A stretch of DNA of 42,627 bases from Mucilaginibacter sp. (GTDB taxonomy: Bacteria; Bacteroidota; Bacteroidia; Sphingobacteriales; Sphingobacteriaceae): the NCBI GenBank assembly GCA_031292485.1, contig JARLHA010000029.1, positions 1 through 42,627 of the forward strand, read 5' to 3'. Below, piece by piece: positions 1 through 8,018 of the stretch. The position numbers were made by a program, and so were the translations under genes. Numbering within the stretch: the stretch's first letter is position 1; every line of letters begins with the position of its first letter. The notes beneath the pieces are model-generated. The model was not told where the DNA came from, ran no database searches, and worked only from the letters and a program-made list of their open reading frames with translations.

Positions 1-1854
1 CTGGTACAAGGCAGCTGACACAAATAGTTTGTTCGAAAAAAAGTTTCCTTTGATACCGGCTTCCAGTAATTCACTTCTCAGCGGTTTAAAAGGTGCATTA
101 AACACCTGCGTACTTGTCGATGCTTCAAAGGGATCAAACCCGTTATTTATCGTGGCATATGCACTTAAATTGTCTTTAATGGCATATACCAGACCAATAC
201 GTGGCAGAAAAACATTTTCTTTAATGCCGCCGGTCGTATCGTCCCCCTTATAAAACTCTTCTCGCAGGCTGACAAGAGCTGTCCATTTACCGAAACTAAG
301 CTGGTCTTGAATATATACGCCCTGGGTATGATAAACAGTTCCATCCACACCCGTAATATCGCTGTCAAAATCGGATAACTGGTAACTGTTCACCGGCCTT
401 GGAGTATAAGAAGGATTTTTGAGGCTGAAAATGCCCACAATGCCGCTTCCTTCACCAAATTCATCAGGCAGTTCATAATATTGCTGGTTCAGACTGACTT
501 TGCTGCGGATGTAATCATATCCTGCAGTTAAAAGATGACTTACTTTTCCGGAGTTAAATTTATAATTAAGGTAATTGCTGAGCGTATTGGTAACGGTATG
601 GTAATTCCAGGTAGTATAGTAGAGGGAAGCCGAATCGGGGGTGAGGTAGTCATTCAGCCCGTGTTCAGCCACACTTTGCTGTGTAATATAATTCAGATAA
701 CCACTGCTGAAAGTAAGGTTCTTGCTGATCTTATAGGAGGCCGTGATATTGGTAGCAACATCCGTTTCGTGCAGGTAATCCCCTGGTTGTGCCAATGTCA
801 AGCTTATAGGGGTAGATTTTAAGGTAGCATCACCCTCAAAAGCAGGCTGGCCCCTGTCCAAAACAGTATTGATATGGGAAATCGAAAAATCCAGGTTAAC
901 CCGGAACCTATCATTGGGAATGAAGCTTAACGAAGGCGCTATTTCATAAGACTTCCCGTAAATATGGTTACGGAAAAAATTGGTATTATCGTAGACCGCA
1001 TTAAACCTGTACAACAGGGTTTTGCCGGCGTTTAGCGGCCCTGTAATGTCCCCTTCGGCCCTTAAATGGTTCCAGGTTCCGGCATAAAGGTTGATTTCAG
1101 CTGCTGGTTTATCCAAAGGTTTTTTGGTGACCAGGTTGATTGTTCCCCCGGGGTCGCAGTTTCCATATAAAGTTGCCGTAGGGCCTTTTATTACTTCAAT
1201 CCTTTCAATGTTAACCAGCATACTACTGGTATACGTAGGGTTGTAGCCGCGAAGGCCATTGATGTCATGCGCGTTTTCGGCTCTGAACCCCCTTATCGAA
1301 TATTCATCATACCCTGAATACTGGTTCACCCCTGAAACATCATCTACTGCATCCTTCAGCCTAAATTCCATCTTATCTTCAATAAGCTCTTTGGTAACAG
1401 TCGAGATGGATTGAGGTATAGCCAATACCTCGGTTTGCGTTTTATTGCCAAAAAAAGAATAATCGCTTTTGTAGGAGTTGCCCGAACGTCCTTTAATCTC
1501 TACGGCTTGTAATTGCCTTGTTTTGAATTCCAAATGTATTGTGCCGATATCGAGGTTTTCATTTTCCCGAAGTTTTACAGCTTGTATGAGCAATTTCGAG
1601 TCAACCGAAGTTATTAGCAGCGTATCTTCGAGGGCAGGTAAATTTTGCAATATAAAAGAACCGTTTTTATCGGAAAGGGCTGTTCTTTTGCACTTTTTTA
1701 ATCTAACTGTTACACTACCCGCTGGCCTTCCATCGGGATCAATTAAAGTCCCTTTTATTATTCCCTTTGATGTTTGGGCAACTACAGTTAATGAGAAGAG
1801 GTGGAATAGGGTTAAAAAACAGGCTTTCAGTAGTTTCGGCAACACATTCCGCAT
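1..1854 (-). CDS. TonB-dependent siderophore-type receptor (partial, 3' end off window)
   Basis: Outer-membrane receptor that would import a ferric siderophore or similar ligand using TonB energy. The minus-strand frame is open from an ATG at 1854, with an in-frame TAA at 1888-1890 upstream fixing the start, and it continues past base 1. In order: a signal peptide ending near VVAQ (residues 1-27), a carboxypeptidase-regulatory-like beta domain (IIKGTLIDPDGRPAGSVTV), then a plug domain with the siderophore-receptor pattern (AIPQSISTVTKELIED, YSIRGF, IERIEVIKGPTATLYG, GGTINLVTKKP), then barrel strands. The last residues in the window resemble the late barrel, so most of the gene is present. A truncated ECF sigma gene lies just upstream on the same strand, a fecI-like arrangement, but no FecR-type anti-sigma gene is seen between them. 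The exact ligand cannot be read from the sequence. Confidence 0.9.
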   Translation of the reverse strand, partial: MRNVLPKLLKACFLTLFHLFSLTVVAQTSKGIIKGTLIDPDGRPAGSVTVRLKKCKRTALSDKNGSFILQNLPALEDTLLITSVDSKLLIQAVKLRENENLDIGTIHLEFKTRQLQAVEIKGRSGNSYKSDYSFFGNKTQTEVLAIPQSISTVTKELIEDKMEFRLKDAVDDVSGVNQYSGYDEYSIRGFRAENAHDINGLRGYNPTYTSSMLVNIERIEVIKGPTATLYGNCDPGGTINLVTKKPLDKPAAEINLYAGTWNHLRAEGDITGPLNAGKTLLYRFNAVYDNTNFFRNHIYGKSYEIAPSLSFIPNDRFRVNLDFSISHINTVLDRGQPAFEGDATLKSTPISLTLAQPGDYLHETDVATNITASYKISKNLTFSSGYLNYITQQSVAEHGLNDYLTPDSASLYYTTWNYHTVTNTLSNYLNYKFNSGKVSHLLTAGYDYIRSKVSLNQQYYELPDEFGEGSGIVGIFSLKNPSYTPRPVNSYQLSDFDSDITGVDGTVYHTQGVYIQDQLSFGKWTALVSLREEFYKGDDTTGGIKENVFLPRIGLVYAIKDNLSAYATINNGFDPFEASTSTQVFNAPFKPLRSELLEAGIKGNFFSNKLFVSAALYQ

Positions 1855-2053
1855 AGGGTATAAATATGAATTTTTTCGTAAATATATTTAAAATGGATAC
1901 GCCATTTTAATCGTGCAGAAGTATTAATAATTTAATAATGCAATTAGGTAAAGGGTAACGGCACTTCGGATGTGCCTTGTTTGCAAAGTGGATTTGTTTC
2001 CATTATTATTTGAAGCACTCAAAAATAAATGTAATATTTGAACAACAAACTAT

Positions 2054-2314
2054 TCAGGCAATTTCCTTATATTTTTTATGGTAGTGGGCCCTTATCTTAT
2101 TATTTAAAATTGCTAAAAGCCAGGTTTTGGGGCTGCTCTCCCCTTTGAATTTTTTTAGTTGTTGATGTGCAGTTAAAAAAGTATCCTGCACCAAGTCTTC
2201 GGCTGATTCCTTATTGGAAGTTTTGTATAGCGCCCACGTGTACATGGTGTTTGTATATAGGTTCACCCAGGACGCTATAATATCGGCAGAAATGTCATTG
2301 TCTTTCTTATTCAT
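2054..2314 (-). pseudogene. Truncated ECF sigma factor (region 2 only)
   Basis: An 86-residue frame that matches sigma-70 region 2 of ECF factors: helix MYTWALYKTSNKESAEDLVQ, the QDTF core-binding motif, then KTWLLAILNNKIRAHYHKK. ECF factors are usually 160-200 residues and need region 4 to read the -35 element. Here TGA follows KEIA, and no region 4 is visible downstream in any frame up to the receptor gene at 1854. It is therefore probably a remnant, or at best an unusual region-2-only protein. Its position upstream of a TonB receptor on the same strand suggests it once controlled that receptor. Confidence 0.7.
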
Positions 2315-2591
2315 AAAAAATTAAGCAAATATGCTCTATTTATGGGAAATTGACCGGTACCGTAAACCAACTCATTTTCATCGATTCTTGGACATGGCCA
2401 CAGCATGGACTCGAAACAGATTTCACTTCTGAAATAAGTATTTTTACTTGATTTCCTAAGAAATTTCACCTATCTTAGTGTAACGGTTTACAGCTACAAA
2501 CAGGTAAAAAGGTTGCAGTGAGTAATTCGATGAGTCAGGAATAACAGAGAATATATAACATTGATGCTCAATAGGTTAGAAACAAGGTTGG
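2315..2591. other. Gene-free stretch left of core 1; holds an arm-type repeat
   Basis: No gene is seen. The only recognisable element is GTGAGTAATTCGATGAGTC at 2518-2536. It closely matches GTGAGTAATTCGGTGAGTC at 17503-17521 beside integrase 2, and differs from the GGTGCGTA variant found beside integrases 1 and 3. I read it as an integrase arm site belonging to the end of a neighbouring element on the left. Confidence 0.5.
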
Positions 2592-2608
2592 TTTCCCCTA
2601 CGGGCTAC
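2592..2608 (+). repeat. Core repeat 1 (putative att site, tRNA 3'-end-like)
   Basis: TTTCCCCTACGGGCTAC. The same 16-base core TTCCCCTACGGGCTAC recurs at 17385 and 21467, and a degenerate copy is at 25671. The form at 17385, preceded by GTTCGA, looks like the T-arm and acceptor 3' strand of a tRNA; from memory it resembles the Bacteroidota tRNA-Glu end. No intact tRNA accompanies any copy. Each of the first three copies is followed by a terminator hairpin and a tyrosine integrase, as expected for attachment sites of tRNA-targeting elements. Confidence 0.65.
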
Positions 2609-2632
2609 GAAAAACAATACCAAAAGATGCTA

Positions 2633-2668
2633 AAACCCTGCAAATCAAACATTTGCAGGGTTTTTTAT
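2633..2668 (+). terminator. Rho-independent terminator beside core 1
   Basis: A perfect 13-bp stem (AAACCCTGCAAAT at 2633-2645, complement at 2651-2663) with a five-base loop, followed by a T run. It lies 25 bases after the tRNA-end-like core. A related but diverged hairpin follows core 3 at about 21506-21540, and unrelated hairpins follow cores 2 and 4. Confidence 0.8.
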
Positions 2669-2713
2669 TGGCATCAAAACACCATATTATGCACCAAAAC
2701 GCAACAAAAATGA

Positions 2714-2760
2714 GCGTAATTCGGTGCGTACCTAATGGCAAAACACTACGCACCGAATTG
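2714..2760. repeat. Integrase arm-type inverted repeat, element A left end
   Basis: GTAATTCGGTGCGTA (about 2716-2730) is followed by its inverted copy TACGCACCGAATTG at 2747-2760. The same pair recurs before integrase 3 (21588-21634), and a single copy lies just left of core 2 (17313-17329). Position and repetition suggest arm-type binding sites for the encoded integrase; this is inference. Confidence 0.5.
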
Positions 2761-2826
2761 CTTTTAATTAATTGATTATCAACCTATTCAGCGAATGAAC
2801 ATCTTGATAGAAGCAGCTTACAAACT

Positions 2827-2834
2827 TACTTTTG
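2827..2834 (+). promoter_or_regulatory. Bacteroidota -7 element before integrase 1
   Basis: TACTTTTG matches the TAnnTTTG element of the Bacteroidota primary sigma factor, 23 bases upstream of the integrase ATG. The same sequence stands before integrase 3 at 21701-21708. Confidence 0.55.
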
Positions 2835-2856
2835 TTTCACTTTTAAGCTTGTAATT

Positions 2857-3000
2857 ATGAAAAGTAATTTCCATCTGCTTTTTTACATCAGAAAGCAAAA
2901 AAACTACAAAGGCGGTGCAATGCCTATCTACATGCGTATTACCGTTAACGGCAAACGTGCGGATATGTCTGCACCTTTAAAACCAATCTGGAGACTTCAG
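2857..3000 (+). pseudogene. Tyrosine integrase 1, N-terminal fragment fused to IS remnant
   Basis: The ATG at 2857 opens a frame of 39 residues (MKSNFHLLFYIRKQKNYKGG... to KRADMSA) that is nearly identical to the start of integrase 3 (21731). This is the arm-binding N-domain of Bacteroidota integrases. At about base 2973 the similarity stops and the sequence becomes the interior of an IS21-type istB gene; the integrase frame then hits TAA at 2998-3000. The SAM-like and catalytic domains are absent, so this element cannot encode its own active integrase. Confidence 0.8.
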
Positions 3001-3748
3001 TAAAAGAATCGCTTACAGCTGATCAATTCATCGCCTTGCTGGTCGCAAGCGAATGGGATGACAAGCGTAACCGTTACGTAGAACGGGCCATCAGGGGCGC
3101 AGGCTTCCGCTATAAGCCCTCGCTTGAACAGATCGACTACGCTATTGACCGGGGCCTGGAAAAGAACCAGGTCCACAGGCTTGCTGCCCTGGACTTTGTT
3201 AAGGAACATAAGGACCTGTTCATTACAGGTTCCACCGGAACAGGTAAAAGCTATCTGGCAACGGCGCTTGGTTATCAGGCCTGCCAAAGTGGTTACAAGG
3301 TGATGTACGTCAATACCGCAAAGCTTATGGGCCAGCTGAAGCTGGCCAAAGCAAAGGGTACCATTCTGGCAGAACTGAAAAGAATAGAACGGGCCGATCT
3401 GTTGATATTGGACGACTTCGGGTTACAGCCTTTTGACGCACAGAGCAGGGCGTCTTTACTGGATATTATAGAAGACCGGCACCAAAAGCGCTCTACGGTA
3501 GTCACTTCACAGATACCGGTAAAGGAATGGTATGATATTATTGGTGAGAAAACCATCGCTGATGCTATTCTGGACCGCATTGTTCACCACTCTTTAAGGG
3601 TCGAATTGTACGGCGAATCACTAAGGAGAAGAAACTCTAAATCAGACCTGTACAACAACTTTACTCTCTTTCAAACCCTAACTCAGAGGGCTCACTTTAG
3701 ATTGGCGAAGAGGGGTCAATATCATTGGTATATCCACTCTGAGTAACA
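2974..3748 (+). pseudogene. istB: IS21-family istB helper ATPase, 5'-truncated, with IS right end
   Basis: IstB is the AAA+ ATPase that assists the IstA transposase. The frame is readable from about 2974 (TFKTNLETSVKESLTADQF) to the TAA at 3744-3746; a TTG at 3036 is only the first start-like codon. Walker A is GSTGTGKS, Walker B is LLILDDFG, and the conserved end RIVHHSLRVELYGESLRRR is present. The first 15-25 residues of a normal IstB are missing, and no istA is present. The last 40 residues read through what looks like the IS terminus: GGCTCACTTTAGATTGGCGA and GGGTCAATATCATTGG resemble the repeated end motifs of IS21 elements, with a plausible tip ending in ACA at 3748. The left half of the IS was lost together with most of integrase 1. 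Confidence 0.8.
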
Positions 3749-3806
3749 AAATATTAATTTAAATCATGTTAAAATAAATTTAATTACACAATATCATCTA
3801 TAAACA

Positions 3807-3818
3807 TGATATATATCA
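3807..3818. promoter_or_regulatory. Crp/Fnr-type box upstream of the hemerythrin operon
   Basis: TGATATATATCA fits TGAT-N4-ATCA, the core of FNR/DNR-type sites. Its centre (3812.5) lies 29-30 bases before CACCTTTG (3842-3849), an imperfect TAnnTTTG -7 element. A start near 3854 would put the box at about -41.5, the usual class II activator position. The same 12-base pattern occurs before ric (7950) and before the cytochrome/nosZ operon (9550). The likely ligand is the Crp/Fnr protein at 16499. Confidence 0.6.
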
Positions 3819-3870
3819 TATTTATAGATAAACACATTTACCACCTTTGATTATTGTTTTTTTAAGCTGA

Positions 3871-4347
3871 ATGAAAAGAAATACAAACTTACAAGCGCTT
3901 TCACGCGACCATCATCATGGATTACTTTTAGCATGGAAGATAAGGCGGGGGCTGAAGTTTTCGGCTGACCTGCAAATTATAGCTGATTATATAGCCTATT
4001 TTTCAGCGGCGGCACTTTTTCTGCATTTCGAAGAAGAGGAAAAACAAATTTTGACTTGCCTGGCTGAAGGCGACTCCTTAAAACAAAGGACTATAAAAGA
4101 TCATGAAAATATATCCGGGCTCATACATCAATTAGCTGCCGCCAAAGCAATTGAACCCGTTCTACTTTTAAAAATAGCCGACAGTGTTGAACAGCACATC
4201 CGTTTTGAAGAACGTGAGCTTTTTCCACACCTGGAACAGTTGTTAAATGCGGATCGGCTTAGAGAAATCGGAGTTGCTATTGACTCCAATCATCAGCCAT
4301 TTGTCGAAAATTTTGAAAATGAATTCTGGAGGGAACATGCAAATTAA
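3871..4347 (+). CDS. Hemerythrin domain protein
   Basis: A 158-residue all-helical protein with the metal-ligand pattern of the hemerythrin HHE family: a DHHH cluster (His14-16), LHFEEEE (His52), DHEN (His78), and HIRFEERELFPH (His109, His120). Such proteins bind a di-iron centre and act in O2 or NO handling. It is the first gene of a five-gene run and overlaps the next gene by 11 bases. The start is set by the conserved N-terminal HHH stretch and an Fnr-like box 53 bases upstream. Its partner Ric (8019) carries a second hemerythrin domain, and both sit beside a nitrous oxide reductase operon, so a role in NO sensing or iron delivery under anoxia is likely but not shown. Confidence 0.85.
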   Translation: MKRNTNLQALSRDHHHGLLLAWKIRRGLKFSADLQIIADYIAYFSAAALFLHFEEEEKQILTCLAEGDSLKQRTIKDHENISGLIHQLAAAKAIEPVLLLKIADSVEQHIRFEERELFPHLEQLLNADRLREIGVAIDSNHQPFVENFENEFWREHAN

Positions 4348-5152
4348 CGTACAAACCCGGATTAAGGAATTGCTAAATTTTAAACAAGAAGAGGTGATTC
4401 AGGCATTATCAAAATTAAACAAGAATTTTGGAAAACTTAGGAGCCCTGTTTTAAGAAACCTTTTTGCAAACAGGGTCACCATTGCGGATGCCTGTAAAAT
4501 TTCAGGTTGCTCAACCGCTGATTTTATGGAATGCATGAAACAAATTGGATTTAGCGTGGACGAGGAACAAGGTAATAATGAACAACTATTCCAAACAGTT
4601 TCTACAATAAAAGAACCAAATAACTATTTAGAGCTTGATGTACGTCCGATTCTAACGCAAGATAAGGACCCGCTTAAGGAAATCCTGGCAAGTATCAAGA
4701 TGCTGGATGAAAGCCAGGGACTAAAGCTGATCAATACTTTTGAGCCGTTGCCGCTTATTCATCTACTGGCAGATAGGGGCTTTACGCACCGCGTCGAGTT
4801 TGTTGACGATAATACTGTAATAACCTATTTTAATAAAACAGCATCTAGCATTAAAGAAATTATTCCATTTCCTGCGGATGAACTTACTGTCGATGACGGA
4901 CAACTAGATAGCCTGTTAGCAACAATTGCTCCTGATAAAATTAAATATCTGGACGTTAGGCAACTCGAAATGCCAAAGCCCATGTTGTCAATTTTAGCGG
5001 AAACCTCTGATCTATCTGTCGGAGACGCCCTGTTTGTATACCATAAGAAAATACCGGTGTACCTGCTACCTGAGCTTGAAAAACAAGGGCTAAAATATCT
5101 CTTTAAAAGCATCTCGCCGGGTAATGTCAACATGCTGATCTATAAATCATGA
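4337..5152 (+). CDS. DUF1858/DUF2249 protein
   Basis: A 271-residue soluble protein. The N-terminal about 75 residues (IKELLNFKQEEVIQALSKLN ... TIADACKISGCSTADFMECM) look like a DUF1858-type helical domain. Two DUF2249-like units follow: LELDVRPILTQDKDPLKEIL ... FEPLPLIHLLADRGF, and YLDVRQLEMPKPMLSILAE ... PVYLLPELEKQGLKYLF. An earlier in-frame start at 4247 lies deep in the hemerythrin gene; the ATG at 4337 has a strong GGAGGG ribosome site eight bases upstream and is preferred. DUF2249 domains recur with Ric and hemerythrins in NO-response loci; their biochemical role is unknown to me. It overlaps the next gene by ATGA. Confidence 0.75.
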   Translation: MQINVQTRIKELLNFKQEEVIQALSKLNKNFGKLRSPVLRNLFANRVTIADACKISGCSTADFMECMKQIGFSVDEEQGNNEQLFQTVSTIKEPNNYLELDVRPILTQDKDPLKEILASIKMLDESQGLKLINTFEPLPLIHLLADRGFTHRVEFVDDNTVITYFNKTASSIKEIIPFPADELTVDDGQLDSLLATIAPDKIKYLDVRQLEMPKPMLSILAETSDLSVGDALFVYHKKIPVYLLPELEKQGLKYLFKSISPGNVNMLIYKS

Positions 5153-6435
5153 GTTCCATAAAGCAGAACACCGGACTTTACCGAATAGTGGTAACCCATT
5201 ACGTGGTTGCCGCGCTATGCTTTTTAATATTGGCTATGATGATGTTGTTTTCTGTGCAAGCATTTACCGGCCATTATTTTCACCCACGTATTTTAGCGAT
5301 AACACACATGGCGGCTTTGGGATGGGGCACCATGATCATTTTGGGCGCATCTTATCAATTGATCCCCGTGGTACTGGAAACCGAACTATATAGTAAAAAA
5401 CTGGCATGGATAAGTTTCTCATTGTTTTTACCGGGAATGATTGCGCTGGTTTATTCGTTTTGGATATTTATACCCGGCATACACATGCAATGCGGAGCAG
5501 TGTTACTGTTAACAGCTATCATTTTATTTACCATAAATGTTTACTTAACGGCGAAAAAGAAAAAGCAGCAAACCATACAGGAAGATTTCATTTTCAGCGC
5601 CTGCCTGTGCCTTTGTCTTACAGCGGCGTTGGGAACCGTGCTGGTATTTAATTTCACGATTCCAATATTTACACAGGATCAGCTTCATTTTTTAAAGATC
5701 CATGCGCACTTAGGCATTGCCGGGTGGTTTTTGCTGATGATTATTGGTGTAAGCTCAAAGCTGGTGCCGATGTTTTTGGTATCATCTTATCAAAAGACCA
5801 GGCTCCTGTCCTTTAGTTATTATTTGATCGTTTCCGCACTATTGCTTTTCATCGTAGATTCATACTTATCGGGAATAAACTACCGGACTTATTTTATCGC
5901 CTTAATTGGTGCGGCAGGTGTCGCCTGTTATTTGCTTTTCATCGTTAAATGCTTCCTTTCCCGTATGCGAAAGAGAATTGATTTGCCAATGATGAGTACT
6001 TTTTTCTCATTTATTTTATTGAAGATCGCCATTCTTACTATACCGTTTATTATTTACTATCACCTTAAAAATGATCCGATAAGTATTCGCTATTCCTTAA
6101 TATATGGTGTGCTGCTGATTATGGGATGGATCACAGCTTTAATACTCGGGCAAACTTTTAAAACTTTACCCTTTATCGTATGGGTAAAACACTACGAACA
6201 TTTAACCGGAAAAGTAAAAACGCCCATGCCGGCAGACCTCTTTAAAAATAGTTTGCTAAAAGTCCAGTCAGCCGGATTCATCATTTTCTGCCTCACTTTT
6301 ATCCCCGGATGCTTTTTTATGTCGCAACTATTATTATATACAGGTATAAGTTCTCTATTGGTTACGGCTGCAATGTACCTGACCAATGTCTTCATTATAC
6401 TGTTTCATAAAACTAAAACCTATGGAAAACTTTGA
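5149..6435 (+). CDS. Polytopic membrane protein, heme-copper oxidase subunit I-like
   Basis: 428 residues with about 12 hydrophobic helices. Histidines sit within or at the edges of helices in patterns reminiscent of heme-binding subunit I / NnrS-like proteins: VTHYVV near the N-terminus, HPRILAITHMAALGWG in helix 2, and LKIHAHLGIAGW mid-protein. The last matches HAHSHFAFAGW in the neighbouring 6756 gene. It does not carry an obvious full cytochrome oxidase or NO reductase active-site set, and no cytochrome c subunit is adjacent, so enzyme activity is uncertain. It is translationally coupled to its neighbours (ATGA overlap upstream, 14-base overlap downstream). Context (hemerythrin, DUF2249, Ric) suggests NO or heme handling in the inner membrane. 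Confidence 0.6.
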   Translation: MSSIKQNTGLYRIVVTHYVVAALCFLILAMMMLFSVQAFTGHYFHPRILAITHMAALGWGTMIILGASYQLIPVVLETELYSKKLAWISFSLFLPGMIALVYSFWIFIPGIHMQCGAVLLLTAIILFTINVYLTAKKKKQQTIQEDFIFSACLCLCLTAALGTVLVFNFTIPIFTQDQLHFLKIHAHLGIAGWFLLMIIGVSSKLVPMFLVSSYQKTRLLSFSYYLIVSALLLFIVDSYLSGINYRTYFIALIGAAGVACYLLFIVKCFLSRMRKRIDLPMMSTFFSFILLKIAILTIPFIIYYHLKNDPISIRYSLIYGVLLIMGWITALILGQTFKTLPFIVWVKHYEHLTGKVKTPMPADLFKNSLLKVQSAGFIIFCLTFIPGCFFMSQLLLYTGISSLLVTAAMYLTNVFIILFHKTKTYGKL

Positions 6436-6754
6436 TATAACCGATCATCTTTCATTTATGAAAGCGGAAATACTGGAAACACTTCGTTTGGTAATGGACC
6501 CGGAGTTGCATATTAATATTATTGATTTGGGCCTGGTATATGGGGTGAAAATTGATGAACCGGGGAAACAGATCAATATAGAAATGACTTTATCCTCGTC
6601 GTATTGCCCGATGGGTGAAAGTATCGTATCTGCTGTTAAAAATTGCGTAGAAGGGCATTATGCGGGTTTTACTACGAATGTTGAACTGGTATGGGAGCCA
6701 ATATGGTCATACCATAGTATTACCGAAGAAGGTAAAAAGTTATTAGGTATTTAA
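6422..6754 (+). CDS. DUF59/MIP18 family protein (PaaD/SufT-like)
   Basis: 110 residues. The family core is clear: EILETLRLVMDPELHINIIDLGLVYGVKI, then EMTLSSSYCPMGESIVSAV with the conserved cysteine, then VELVWEPIWSYHSI. These small proteins assist iron-sulfur cluster assembly or delivery. The ATG at 6422 is chosen because it directly precedes the conserved domain; an earlier in-frame ATG at 6386 would bury 12 more codons in the upstream gene. It overlaps the 5149 gene by 14 bases and ends one base before the next start, so it belongs to the same transcript. A role in maturing or repairing Fe-S proteins alongside ric is a reasonable inference. Confidence 0.85.
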   Translation: MENFDITDHLSFMKAEILETLRLVMDPELHINIIDLGLVYGVKIDEPGKQINIEMTLSSSYCPMGESIVSAVKNCVEGHYAGFTTNVELVWEPIWSYHSITEEGKKLLGI

Positions 6755-6755
6755 A

Positions 6756-7952
6756 ATGCAATGGAGTAAAAAGTTTAATTACCCCAGGTGGGCTATCATC
6801 AATTTTATAGTCCTGACCCTATTCGGGATATTACTGCGTTATATGCAGCTTTATGGCTTGCCCGTATTAGATTATCAATTCATACTTCATGCCCATTCCC
6901 ACTTCGCTTTTGCAGGCTGGATGTTCTTCGCAATAGCGTTGCTTATAAGCGATATAATAACGGGTGGTAAATATTCCTCCGGCTACAAGTATGTATTTGT
7001 TTTTACATTGATCAGCGCTTACGGGATGCTGGTCAGTTTCTCATTTCAGGGCTATAAACCGGTTTCAATTGTTTTTTCAACGCTGTTTGTTTTGTTGACC
7101 TATCGCTTCACTTATCTTGTTTTTAGAGGGAAGATATTGAAAAATGTAGTAAACGAAACAACCTACAAACTGATACGTTGCGCATTAATTTTCTTATGTA
7201 TATCCTCATTGGGGCCATTTACATTAGGGCCACTGGCTGTTCTGGGATTTAAAAACACGTCCTATTACCAGGATGCCATTTACTATTACCTGCATTTTCA
7301 GATGAACGGGTTTATGTTTTTGGCAGCACTAGGTTTGCTGGCTTCAACATCCATTACTACGCTTTTATCAAAAAACGATTCGAAATGGCTTAATCTTTTT
7401 ATTTATTCCACTATACCTGTCTATTTTATTTTTACCTTATGGAACAAGCCACACGGTTGGGTGTGGATTTTGGCAGGCCTGGGAGCGGGAGTAAATTTGC
7501 TGAGTTGGCTGATACTATGCTTCAATTTCAGGAAAGATGCCCGACAATTTTCATTCCTTGCAAAAGCGGCGCTTGTTGCTGCAACATTAAAAATCATTTT
7601 CCAATTGCTTATTTGCCTCCCTGCAATAGGTGAATGGGCATTCAATAACCGTAACCTGATCATCGGTTATATTCACTTGCTGACCCTTGGGATTATCATG
7701 CCCTTAATTATTGACCAGTTTATACAAAGAGGTTTTTTAAATACAGGAAAAATCGTGTTAGTTGTAAATTGGTCTTATATTATATCAGTTGTCATCTATC
7801 TTTCTTTATTATTTATCCAGCCATTGCTCTCTCTCTTTTCGATTTATATACCCCAATATCAATTCCTCCTGTTTGTTTTATGCCTGTTGTTTTTACCTAT
7901 AGGTTTAATGTTGTTATCAAGAACCAAGGCTGGTAAATTTTCAGCGAAGTGA
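6756..7952 (+). CDS. Polytopic membrane protein with HAH motif, paired with 5149 gene
   Basis: 398 residues, about 12 hydrophobic segments, inner membrane. The motif LHAHSHFAFAGWMF (about residues 44-57) parallels IHAHLGIAGWFL in the 5149 product, and YYLHFQMNGFMFLAALG and GYIHLLTLGIIMPL hold further intramembrane histidines. The pattern hints at heme or copper ligation as in NnrS and heme-copper oxidase relatives, but I cannot assign a family with certainty. It starts one base after the DUF59 stop and closes the operon. Its TGA (7950-7952) overlaps the Fnr-like box that precedes ric. Confidence 0.55.
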   Translation: MQWSKKFNYPRWAIINFIVLTLFGILLRYMQLYGLPVLDYQFILHAHSHFAFAGWMFFAIALLISDIITGGKYSSGYKYVFVFTLISAYGMLVSFSFQGYKPVSIVFSTLFVLLTYRFTYLVFRGKILKNVVNETTYKLIRCALIFLCISSLGPFTLGPLAVLGFKNTSYYQDAIYYYLHFQMNGFMFLAALGLLASTSITTLLSKNDSKWLNLFIYSTIPVYFIFTLWNKPHGWVWILAGLGAGVNLLSWLILCFNFRKDARQFSFLAKAALVAATLKIIFQLLICLPAIGEWAFNNRNLIIGYIHLLTLGIIMPLIIDQFIQRGFLNTGKIVLVVNWSYIISVVIYLSLLFIQPLLSLFSIYIPQYQFLLFVLCLLFLPIGLMLLSRTKAGKFSAK

Positions 7953-7961
7953 TCAAAATCA
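7950..7961. promoter_or_regulatory. Crp/Fnr-type box upstream of ric
   Basis: TGATCAAAATCA fits TGAT-N4-ATCA. Its centre is 28.5 bases before a perfect -7 element (TATATTTG, 7984-7991), giving a class II activator geometry close to -41.5. It overlaps the stop codon of the preceding gene. Confidence 0.65.
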
Positions 7962-7970
7962 TTTTTATTT

Positions 7971-8004
7971 TAATAATAAAAGATATATTTGTCTTTTATT
8001 ATTA
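7971..8004. promoter_or_regulatory. Long palindrome over the ric promoter (putative Rrf2/NsrR-like operator)
   Basis: Perfect 13-base arms (TAATAATAAAAGA at 7971-7983, TCTTTTATTATTA at 7992-8004) flank TATATTTG, which is itself a perfect TAnnTTTG -7 element. The core AATAAAAGA-N8-TCTTTTATT recurs at 9463-9488, just after the Rrf2 gene and before the nosZ operon. A repressor bound here would cover the -7 element and start site. The adjacent Rrf2 protein with Fe-S-type cysteines is the natural candidate. Confidence 0.6.
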
Positions 8005-8018
8005 AACGACTTAAAAAA

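Noticed and set aside
1478..1891. Plus-strand frame opposite the TonB receptor start
   Set aside because: It is antisense to a convincing receptor N-terminus and its translation shows no family features.
4247..4336. Upstream start for the DUF1858/DUF2249 gene
   Set aside because: It would overlap the hemerythrin gene by 101 bases; the ATG at 4337 has a strong GGAGGG ribosome site.
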